NCBI GenBank assembly: GCA_016463105.1
Contig: JAEMRY010000018.1
Location: 8,691-21,946 of the forward strand
DNA: 13,256 nt
Direction: 5' to 3'
Source of the DNA: Ilumatobacteraceae bacterium
GTDB taxonomy: Bacteria; Actinomycetota; Acidimicrobiia; Acidimicrobiales; Ilumatobacteraceae
In this document: piece after piece, positions 7,066 through 13,256 of the stretch
How the letters are laid out: the number at the start of each line of letters is the position of its first letter
Numbering within the stretch: the stretch's first letter is position 1
Translations under genes and position numbers: made by a program
Notes under the pieces: model-generated
The model's input: only the letters and a program-made list of their open reading frames with translations
The model's database searches: none
What the model was told of the DNA's origin: nothing

Positions 7066-8805
7066 GTGGCTAGTGGAGCCCTCGAACAATCGGCCCTTGA
7101 AGCAAAGGATCGCGACCAACTTCTTGCAATCGCGAAAGCACTCGGCGTTAAGTCGGCTGCGCGTGCAAAAAAAGAAGAGATCATCGACATGATTCTTGAG
7201 CAGACTGCTCCGGCACCTGCTGTTGCGCCAGTCAAATCGGCGCCAGCAAAATCGGCGCCAGCAAAATCGCCAACTAGCAATTCTGTACCAGCAGCCAAAT
7301 CTGCAGCACCGGCACTTGGTGCAGACGGTCAGTCGTTATCAGAATGGGAAATCGAACTTGCTGAGCATGAAGGAACACCGATCGCTCCAGATGCTCGTCG
7401 TCGAACTGAACAAACTGAACCTCGCAGTGATAATCGTGACAATCGTGATAACCGAAATAATTCTCCACGCAACGATAATCGCGACAATCGTGATAACCGA
7501 AACAATTCTCCGCGCAATTACAACGATCAAGATGGTGGCAATCGCAATCGCAATCGCAATCGTCGTCGTCGCAGCCCTGGTGGGTTTCGCAACACTCGTG
7601 AAGACGGTCCGCAAGGTGCAGATCGTTATGAATCAAATGAAGTTCAAGAATCAAATGAACCGATCAATAACGATCCGATTGAAATATCTGGCTATTTAGA
7701 CCTTCGTGACGAGGGCTACGGCTTTTTACGAGTTAACGGTTATTTGGCTTCGCAAGGTGATGCTTACGTCTCGGTTCGCTTAACTCGACAATTTAATCTA
7801 CGTAAAGGCGACCACGTCACAGGAATGTCACGACCTGCTGGTCGAAACGAAAAAAATCCAGGGATGTTAGATATTCGTACGATCAACGGCATTGATATCG
7901 AAAAAATGAAACCGCGTCCGAAGTTTGAAGACCTCACACCATTATTTCCAGATGAAAAACTAGAACTTTCGAGTGCGAGTGATCCAACAAATATGACGGC
8001 GCGAATTATCGACCTGATCTCTCCGATCGGCAAAGGTCAACGCGGAATTATCGTTTCGCCACCAAAGGCTGGCAAGACAACGGTGATGAAGACGATCGCC
8101 ACTTCGATTGAAAAAAATTATCCAGAAGTGAAACTGATTGTTCTGCTAATTGACGAACGACCAGAAGAAGTAACCGATATGCGTCGAACAGTCAAGGGCG
8201 AAGTCGTTTCTTCAACTTTTGACAGACCATCAGAAGAACACACTCATGTTGCTGAACTTGTGATTGAAAAAGCAAAGCGCATGGTCGAAATGGGTCAAGA
8301 CGTCGTAATTATTTTGGACGGAATCACCCGTTTGTCTCGCGCCTACAACCTTGCAGCACCTACAACTGGACGCGTTATGTCTGGTGGTATTGATGCCGGT
8401 GCGTTGTATCCACCAAAGAAGTTTTTTGGTGCGGCCCGCAACATCGAAGAAGGTGGAAGTCTTACGATTTTGGCAACGGCTCTTGTTGAAACAAACAGCC
8501 GAATGGACGATGCGATTTTCGAGGAGTTCAAGGGAACTGGCAACATGGAGCTTCGTCTTGACCGCAAGCTTGCAGAGCGACGAATTTATCCAGCGATTGA
8601 TGTTGATGCGTCTAGTACTCGTCACGAAGAATTGTTGTTCAACCGTCAACAGTTGCAAATGGTCTGGAAGTTGCGTCGCGTGTTGAGTGGTCTTGCCGCA
8701 GAAGGCAGCGCCGCACCTGGTCTTGAATTGCTGATTGATCGTTTGAAGACATTCAAGAACAACGACGAGTTCCTCGCGGAAATCGCCAAACAACCGACGT
8801 CTTAA
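7066..8805 (+). CDS. rho: Transcription termination factor Rho
   Basis: Rho is a hexameric RNA-dependent ATPase that binds nascent RNA and terminates transcription. The Rho N helical domain lies at about 11-45 (DRDQLLAIAKALG). A low-complexity insertion of about 150 residues follows: a KSAPA-repeat segment, then an Asn/Asp/Arg-rich segment with two tandem 15-residue units at 122-151 and an NRNRNRNRRRR run. The cold-shock-like RNA-binding domain starts near 206 (ISGYLDLRDEGYGFLRV). The ATPase core has Walker A PPKAGKT (332-338, K337), the catalytic ERPEEVTDMRR segment (364-374), Walker B VVIILD (413-418), and the GGIDAGALYPPKKFFGAARN Q-loop/R-loop region near 440-459. At 579 residues it is longer than the 419-residue E. 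coli protein because of the insertion, as in other actinobacteria. The GTG at 7066 is preceded by GAAAG at 7053-7057, an acceptable Shine-Dalgarno spacing. The unknown gene starts 14 bases after its stop. Confidence 0.97.
   Translation: MASGALEQSALEAKDRDQLLAIAKALGVKSAARAKKEEIIDMILEQTAPAPAVAPVKSAPAKSAPAKSPTSNSVPAAKSAAPALGADGQSLSEWEIELAEHEGTPIAPDARRRTEQTEPRSDNRDNRDNRNNSPRNDNRDNRDNRNNSPRNYNDQDGGNRNRNRNRRRRSPGGFRNTREDGPQGADRYESNEVQESNEPINNDPIEISGYLDLRDEGYGFLRVNGYLASQGDAYVSVRLTRQFNLRKGDHVTGMSRPAGRNEKNPGMLDIRTINGIDIEKMKPRPKFEDLTPLFPDEKLELSSASDPTNMTARIIDLISPIGKGQRGIIVSPPKAGKTTVMKTIATSIEKNYPEVKLIVLLIDERPEEVTDMRRTVKGEVVSSTFDRPSEEHTHVAELVIEKAKRMVEMGQDVVIILDGITRLSRAYNLAAPTTGRVMSGGIDAGALYPPKKFFGAARNIEEGGSLTILATALVETNSRMDDAIFEEFKGTGNMELRLDRKLAERRIYPAIDVDASSTRHEELLFNRQQLQMVWKLRRVLSGLAAEGSAAPGLELLIDRLKTFKNNDEFLAEIAKQPTS
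7234..7269 (+). repeat. 15-base tandem repeat in rho (KSAPA units)
   Basis: AAATCGGCGCCAGCA occurs at 7234-7248 and again identically at 7249-7263, followed by a partial third copy (AAATCG, 7264-7269). It encodes the Lys/Ala/Pro-rich linker after the Rho N-terminal helical domain. The identity between copies at synonymous positions suggests recent slippage or duplication. Confidence 0.85.
7429..7518 (+). repeat. Tandem 45-base duplication in rho (DNRDNRDNRNNSPRN units)
   Basis: Unit one is 7429-7473 and unit two is 7474-7518. They encode the same 15 residues and differ at only a few synonymous third positions (for example CGT/CGC, AAT/AAC, CCA/CCG). Each unit is itself built of DNR triplets. 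The region codes for the charged, presumably disordered insertion of Rho. Confidence 0.9.
7539..7571 (+). repeat. Simple-sequence tract CAATCG x4 then TCG x3 in rho
   Basis: Four perfect copies of CAATCG (7539-7562) run into three TCG triplets (7563-7571), encoding the end of the NRNRNRNRRRR basic run. A perfect hexamer tract of this kind is prone to in-frame slippage by two codons, so the length may vary between strains. Arginine-rich insertions in other actinobacterial Rho proteins contribute to RNA binding. Confidence 0.85.
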
Positions 8806-8819
8806 GTTCTCGTTGCGTC

Positions 8820-9851
8820 ATGTTGACGAACGATAGTCACGCTTTTCGCTTGGCAAATGCACATTTGCGTGCACTCATTTCGGCGCAGATTGTTGATCTT
8901 GAGTCAGACTTCGAAATTGTTGAGTTCGGCTCAGCTGTTGGTGCGGTCGTCAACGGCACTGCATGGGCCTTGTTGACTGATCGTCACGACCGAGGGCTTG
9001 GGCCAGCAATGATCTGGGCTCTTGGCAATGGCGCTACAGAATTAAAAGTTTTCACACAGTTCAACGCCGGTGACCTTGCCCGCCGTGCAAGTTTTTTCAA
9101 TTTCAAAACCGAAATTTTCGAAATCACCAAAGATATTGCTACGAGTGCCGAGATTACTTTGCCGACTGTTATCAAAGTTGTAGAAGTTACTGCAGCTGAC
9201 GAATTGTTTGCAGAGTTCATAAAAAGTTCAGGAGCAGACTTAACCCGTGAGCACGGAGTTTTGGCTGGTGAAGTTTGTGGTCTCGAAGTTTGTCGAGTCG
9301 TTCACGATGTCTCTGACACTGGTCTTGACGAATCGATTCTTGAAATTGGTGTGGGTTCACATGACCGTGAAATGTTTAAAATGCTGCACGGTCGAACTGC
9401 AACTCTCGAGTCGTTGCGCAAAGTTGTCGTTGATGTGTCATCTAAGCGTGTTGCTGGCTTGATCCCTCATCCGCTAAATCAACTTGGTCGAGAACGTCTA
9501 TTACGACATTTGTTGTGTGCTTCGCCAGATTTAGTTGACGCAGTTTCACTTGAGTCAGCAGCCCCGGCAATGCCGAGGGCCAATCTCAAAGACTCAGTGC
9601 CTTGCTGCGCGCGAGGTATTTTGAAAAATGGCGCGGCTGTAGTGGCTATTTTTAGTATTGGAGTTGACCCGGACGTTATTGCATTTGGCGCTGATGCAAG
9701 ACAGCAGATTGACCCAAGTGCCGATCTTGTTTTTGTTTCACCACCGCGTGACATAGTGCCAGCGATCGTTCGACTTGCTGAAACACTTCGTAATCCAGCA
9801 CGCTTTTATGGCTGCAATCTTCTGGATGCGTCTACACAACAACAAGATTAA
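8820..9851 (+). CDS. Uncharacterised protein encoded between rho and prfA
   Basis: I do not recognise a named family. The predicted protein has 343 residues, no signal peptide and no membrane helix, so it is probably cytosolic. An N-terminal alpha/beta part (about 1-120) contains LGPAMIWALGNGATELKVF (60-78). A second part carries motif-like blocks that look conserved: LTREHGVLAGEVCGLEV (141-157), EIGVGSHDREMFKMLHG (175-191), HPLNQLGRERLLRHLL (217-232), PRANLKDSVPCCARG (252-266) and GVDPDVIAFGADAR (281-294). Invariant-looking His, Asp, Arg and Lys residues suggest an enzyme or nucleic-acid-binding role, but no catalytic signature could be assigned. Its base and codon use resemble its neighbours, so recent transfer is unlikely. 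The ATG at 8820 is 14 bases after rho and has no Shine-Dalgarno sequence; prfA follows after 18 bases, so it is probably cotranscribed with both. Many actinobacteria encode ribosomal protein L31 (rpmE) at this position; this protein is not L31. Confidence 0.85.
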   Translation: MLTNDSHAFRLANAHLRALISAQIVDLESDFEIVEFGSAVGAVVNGTAWALLTDRHDRGLGPAMIWALGNGATELKVFTQFNAGDLARRASFFNFKTEIFEITKDIATSAEITLPTVIKVVEVTAADELFAEFIKSSGADLTREHGVLAGEVCGLEVCRVVHDVSDTGLDESILEIGVGSHDREMFKMLHGRTATLESLRKVVVDVSSKRVAGLIPHPLNQLGRERLLRHLLCASPDLVDAVSLESAAPAMPRANLKDSVPCCARGILKNGAAVVAIFSIGVDPDVIAFGADARQQIDPSADLVFVSPPRDIVPAIVRLAETLRNPARFYGCNLLDASTQQQD

Positions 9852-9869
9852 AGCCATAGTCTGATCATC

Positions 9870-10940
9870 GTGCTTGAACGACTTGACATTATTGAACGAG
9901 ATTTTCTCGACCTTGAATCAAGTATGGCTACGCCCGAAGTGCTCGGAAATCAAGACAAATTACGCGATGTCTCACGAAAATATAAACAGATGACGCCATT
10001 GGTCGAGTGCATTCGAAAATATCAAAAAGCCACTGGCAATGCGCAAGCAGCCCGAGAATTAATCGCCGAATCAACTGGGGTAGAGCGAGACCAATTACAG
10101 GCCGAATTGAATTCAGCAACGACGCTGATCGCCAACCTTGAGAACGAACTTAAAGTTTTGTTGTTGCCCCCAGATCCAAATGCAGGCAAAAATATCATTG
10201 TTGAAATTCGTGGTGCTGAAGGCGGCGAAGAAGCAAACTTATTTGCAACTGATTTATTTGATATGTATAAAGCATTTGCCGCTCGCAATAACTGGACGGT
10301 CGAAGTACTGTCTTTGGATCTGTCACCAAAGGGCGGGATTAATCAAGTCGTAATGATATTTAAGGGAGAAACCGCCTGGACTCGGATGCGCTTTGAGGGC
10401 GGCCCGCACCGTGTGCAACGTGTGCCAGCCACAGAGAACCAAGGTCGTATTCACACGAGTTCAGCAACTGTGATGGTGTTGCCAGAAGTTGAAGAAGTTG
10501 AACTGCATATTGACGAAAAAGATTTACAGATCGACGTTTATCGCGCGAGTGGCCCTGGCGGTCAAGGTGTCAACACCACCGACTCTGCAGTGCGAATAAC
10601 TCACCGGCCGAGCGGTGTTGTCGTAGCGATGCAAGATGAGCGCAGTCAGTTACAAAACCGTTTGCGAGCGATGCAAGTTTTGCGAGCAAGATTGCTCAAG
10701 CGTCAAGAAGAAGAATCACAGGCGCGAGCTTCGGCTGAACGAAAAGCCCAAGTCGGCGGCGGCGGCCGTGGTGAAAAAATTCGTACTTACAATTTCAAAG
10801 ACAGTCGTGTTACCGATCATCGGATTGGTTTTACATTGCATCAGTTGCAAGAAGTTTTGGCGGGCAACTTAGACCCAGTTATAGATGCATTAACACTTGA
10901 ATATCAGACAGAACAGTTGGCATACGCCGGCGAGAAATAA
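9870..10940 (+). CDS. prfA: Peptide chain release factor 1
   Basis: RF1 recognises UAA and UAG stop codons in the ribosomal A site and triggers release of the finished protein. The 356-residue length is typical. The GGQ tripeptide that enters the peptidyl transferase centre is at 230-232 in RASGPGGQGVNTTDSAV; Q232 is the residue methylated by PrmC. The codon-reading tripeptide is P186-A187-T188 in RVPATENQGRIHTS, the P-x-T form that identifies RF1 rather than RF2 (SPF). GAEGGEEANLFA (115-126) and GGGGRGEKIRTYNF (296-309) are further class I release factor hallmarks. The start is the GTG at 9870, giving MLERLD; no Shine-Dalgarno sequence is evident. prmC starts 8 bases after the stop. Confidence 0.97.
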   Translation: MLERLDIIERDFLDLESSMATPEVLGNQDKLRDVSRKYKQMTPLVECIRKYQKATGNAQAARELIAESTGVERDQLQAELNSATTLIANLENELKVLLLPPDPNAGKNIIVEIRGAEGGEEANLFATDLFDMYKAFAARNNWTVEVLSLDLSPKGGINQVVMIFKGETAWTRMRFEGGPHRVQRVPATENQGRIHTSSATVMVLPEVEEVELHIDEKDLQIDVYRASGPGGQGVNTTDSAVRITHRPSGVVVAMQDERSQLQNRLRAMQVLRARLLKRQEEESQARASAERKAQVGGGGRGEKIRTYNFKDSRVTDHRIGFTLHQLQEVLAGNLDPVIDALTLEYQTEQLAYAGEK

Positions 10941-10948
10941 TTTTTGTC

Positions 10949-11824
10949 GTGAACAGCGACGAGACAACCACATGGGGTGAGTTGCTACTGAGAACTGTTG
11001 CTGATCTGAACAATCAACAAGAAGCCCGTTGGCTGTGTGAACATGCAAGCGGGTTAGACGCCCATGAGTTTGATTCTGGATTATCAGAATTAGTTAGCGA
11101 GCGGTGCGGTATTGCCCTGCATGAAATGGTTCGACGCCGATTGGCGGGTGAGCCGTTGCAATATGTGATGAAACGTTGGGCATTTCGTCATCTCGATGTC
11201 TTGGTCGACCCGCGAGTGTTGATTCCGCGAGCCGAAACAGAACTTGTAGTGCAGACCGCTCTTGATTTGATGCGTGATGCGCAGCAAAAAATAGACCGCA
11301 AATTGCGAATCGCAGATTTAGGCACTGGTAGTGGAGTAATTGGTTTGGCAATCGCTAGCGAACTGCGACTTGCGAGTACTGAAGTTTGGCTCACAGATAT
11401 TTCGAATGATGCATTAGATGTTGCTCGTGCAAATTTGGCAGGCCTAGGTTTGGTAGACGGCGATGTGCATATTGCACAGGGCAACTGGTTCTCGGCAATA
11501 CCAAAAGAATTAGAAAATAGTTTTGATTTGATCATTAGTAATCCGCCATATATTGCGGTTTACGATGCAAGTGTCGAGCCGATCGTGCGCGATTATGAGC
11601 CACATCTCGCTCTATACGCAGGTTCAGATGGTTTGGATGCGCATCGTGAGATTATTTCTCAGGCATCTGACTGGCTCGCAACTGGTGGCTGGCTAGTGCT
11701 TGAAATTGGTCACGATCAAGGTGCGTCGGTGCGTGAATTGCTAAATCAGAACGGTTTTGGCAGCGTCGAGATCCGTCAAGATTATTCGCAGCGCGATCGC
11801 ATCGCTCTCGCCCGCAAACATTAA
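10949..11824 (+). CDS. prmC: Release factor glutamine methyltransferase
   Basis: PrmC (formerly HemK) transfers a methyl group from S-adenosylmethionine to the glutamine of the GGQ motif in RF1 and RF2, improving termination. The 291 residues show an N-terminal helical domain that binds the release factor (about 1-85), then a Rossmann methyltransferase domain with ADLGTGSGVIGLAIA (122-136) as the cofactor site and NPPY at 198-201 as the amide-binding motif. IPRAETELV (92-100) corresponds to the usual IPRPETE, with Ala replacing Pro. The C-terminus QDYSQRDRIALARKH resembles the typical family ending. The GTG at 10949 follows prfA by 8 bases, so enzyme and substrate are encoded together, as in many bacteria. 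Its stop faces the thiolase-family gene across 7 bases. Confidence 0.95.
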   Translation: MNSDETTTWGELLLRTVADLNNQQEARWLCEHASGLDAHEFDSGLSELVSERCGIALHEMVRRRLAGEPLQYVMKRWAFRHLDVLVDPRVLIPRAETELVVQTALDLMRDAQQKIDRKLRIADLGTGSGVIGLAIASELRLASTEVWLTDISNDALDVARANLAGLGLVDGDVHIAQGNWFSAIPKELENSFDLIISNPPYIAVYDASVEPIVRDYEPHLALYAGSDGLDAHREIISQASDWLATGGWLVLEIGHDQGASVRELLNQNGFGSVEIRQDYSQRDRIALARKH

Positions 11825-11831
11825 TTTTTCT

Positions 11832-13256
11832 TTAGACCAGAAGTTTGCCGTCGGCATCAAGTTTTACTTTGCGGCCGACCCATTCGTCGGTACACATTGC
11901 ATTTGCGACTTGAAGATCTGACGAAGTTGCCCATGCACGGCGCGAGTCGTTGAGTAGTACCGCGGCGATTGCAGTTTCGGGTTTGCCGTCGCGATCGTGC
12001 ATCACGGTGTATGCCTCAATTGTCGCTTGACCAGCAACGTCGCTCGCCGCGTCGCTAGTTGAAGCCAACTCTCGTTTATCAAGCGAGTCGATTTTCGCTT
12101 GTGGTGAGCCGTGGCGAAAACCCGTTTTGGCCGGCTCGTTTGAATAAACACCGAATGAATGTTTTGTCGCATATCCACCATTAGCCCAAATAAAACCGTT
12201 TTGTTTTGAACCTGTGTCACGGCGAAGATTGATCATCATCGTGGCGATTGAGTGCATTACATAGTTGTTCCATGGCCCACCCGCAAATGACAACCCACCG
12301 GTGATTGTGAGTTGTTGGTCGAGCGAAAGGTTCAGTGATTGTGCGCCTAGTTGCACCGCCGACGGAAAGCATGAATACAAATCAATTAACGAAGTATCTG
12401 CAAGCGATACACCAGCAAGATCGCAAGCCACTGCACCACCAAGACGAACCGCGGGTGTGTCGGCAAATGAATTTCGGTTTGAAATGTAATAGTGCTCGTG
12501 GCAATCAGCACCAGAAATCGGAAAAACCCAGCGGTCTCTGGCGATTTTAAGTTGCGTTGCTTTTTCGACTGAGCAAATAATTAATGCCGCCGCCATATCA
12601 ACTTGGTTGTTTGAGTTCATTACTTTGCGATATGGCAGGCCGATTATTCGATTTTTTGCCGACACTGTGCGAATTTCGTCGGCACTAAGCGCAGTTTGAG
12701 TCCACGCGTTCGGGTTTGTTGCGGCAACCTCGCTGAAGCGCGACCACAGTTCGCTTATAAGTTTTTCGTGTTCAGCGATATTTCGATTAGCCCTGGCACG
12801 TAAAGCAGTTTCGAACATCGGATAAATCTGCACAGGCAGAAATATTTTTCGTGCGATTTCTTCTGGGCTGCTCATCGCAGCATCATCAATAATTGTTTCT
12901 GGTGGCGGAGCGACTGTTTTGTCGTTGGTCCAATCAAGTGTTACGTTTTCGCGTTGGGCACGAGAGCGCGAGTAACTTGACTCACCACCGGCAACTATTG
13001 CAATGTCAAGTTGTCCGCTTTGAATTTCGCGCGCAAGTTTGTTGATTACTAATTGCGGCATATTGCCACCGTGCGGGGTGATGCCAATCGCGCGCGCTTT
13101 TATCCCAAGAAGTGCGGCAACAGTGTGCCCAGGGTTCGAATATCTCCATGAGAGCAAGCGCACGATATGTAGTGCGTCGAGTTCAGGAATTGCACTCAAG
13201 CCCGCGTCTGATGTGGCTTGGAGAATCGCGTCGGCGATTAACACGGCGGGCTCGCG
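11832..13256 (-). CDS. Acetyl-CoA acetyltransferase / thiolase-like protein, 5' end outside the window
   Basis: The frame is open from the window edge (first in-window residues REPAV) to the stop at 11834-11832, giving 474 residues. The family is usually near 500, so about 20-30 N-terminal residues are missing; the GTG at 13244 is internal, not a start. It resembles the long SCP2/thiolase-like proteins of mycobacteria and Acidimicrobiia, presumed to act on acyl-CoA thioesters. Visible elements in window numbering are HGGNMPQ (62-68) where thiolases carry the CxSG nucleophile, AGGESS (89-94), SGADCHEHYY in the central part, GGPWNNY (326-332) and TKHSFGVYS with H366. The usual nucleophilic cysteine is replaced by Gly-Asn, which is common in this subgroup, so a classical Claisen condensation is doubtful. 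A role in lipid, sterol or CoA-ester metabolism is inferred only. It converges on prmC and does not belong to the rho-prmC run. Confidence 0.85.
   Translation of the reverse strand, partial: REPAVLIADAILQATSDAGLSAIPELDALHIVRLLSWRYSNPGHTVAALLGIKARAIGITPHGGNMPQLVINKLAREIQSGQLDIAIVAGGESSYSRSRAQRENVTLDWTNDKTVAPPPETIIDDAAMSSPEEIARKIFLPVQIYPMFETALRARANRNIAEHEKLISELWSRFSEVAATNPNAWTQTALSADEIRTVSAKNRIIGLPYRKVMNSNNQVDMAAALIICSVEKATQLKIARDRWVFPISGADCHEHYYISNRNSFADTPAVRLGGAVACDLAGVSLADTSLIDLYSCFPSAVQLGAQSLNLSLDQQLTITGGLSFAGGPWNNYVMHSIATMMINLRRDTGSKQNGFIWANGGYATKHSFGVYSNEPAKTGFRHGSPQAKIDSLDKRELASTSDAASDVAGQATIEAYTVMHDRDGKPETAIAAVLLNDSRRAWATSSDLQVANAMCTDEWVGRKVKLDADGKLLV

Noticed and set aside
7196..7699. 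Long open frames on both strands across the rho insertion, for example a Cys/Asp/His-rich minus-strand frame at 7274-7654.
   Set aside because: They are by-products of the DNR/NR codon repeats of rho (GAT, AAT, CGT read in other frames). Their composition is degenerate, they lack start signals, and they lie wholly inside a certain gene.
11814..11848. Inverted repeat GCAAAC (11814-11819) and GTTTGC (11843-11848) spanning the convergent prmC/thiolase stops, as a bidirectional terminator.
   Set aside because: Only six pairs with a 23-base loop and no proper flanking T-run on either side; too weak to call.

Overview
The window reads as a chromosomal housekeeping segment from a bacterium of the Actinomycetota. 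The gene order argS-lysA-hom-thrC-rho-(unknown)-prfA-prmC is the familiar actinobacterial arginyl-tRNA/aspartate-family/Rho/RF1 neighbourhood. The base composition looks close to half G+C by eye (not computed), which is low for the phylum. Together with a long thiolase-like acetyl-CoA acetyltransferase of the kind common in mycobacteria and Acidimicrobiia, this suggests a low-GC Acidimicrobiia-like or aquatic actinobacterial lineage. That placement is inference; only the gene order and protein motifs are visible.

Layout. Positions 1-107 (minus) hold the first 35 codons of a divergent gene that resembles the N-terminus of a BioY biotin transporter. A 69-base divergent spacer follows, then a nucleoside hydrolase (177-1112, plus). 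From about 1181 a compact plus-strand run begins: argS (1181-2920), lysA (overlapping by 4 bases), hom (2-base gap) and thrC (5-base gap). This run covers arginine charging, the last step of lysine synthesis, and the homoserine and threonine synthase steps. Homoserine kinase (thrB), which often sits after thrC in actinobacteria, is absent. The 182-base gap 6884-7065 carries a good sigma70-type promoter (TTGCCA-N17-TAGAGT) and a strong hairpin where the rho transcript would begin.

The second run is rho (7066-8805), an unrecognised 343-residue protein (8820-9851), prfA (RF1) and prmC (the methyltransferase that modifies the RF1 GGQ motif), with gaps of 14, 18 and 8 bases. It combines transcription termination with translation termination. 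The unknown protein is the most interesting object in the window because of its fixed-looking position between rho and prfA and its dense, conserved-looking motifs. A convergent thiolase-family gene (11832-13256, minus, 5' end outside the window) closes the segment, its stop only 7 bases from the prmC stop.

Most genes start without a clear Shine-Dalgarno sequence. No tRNA, rRNA, CRISPR array, insertion sequence or other mobile element was seen. No gene-free stretch exceeds 300 bases.
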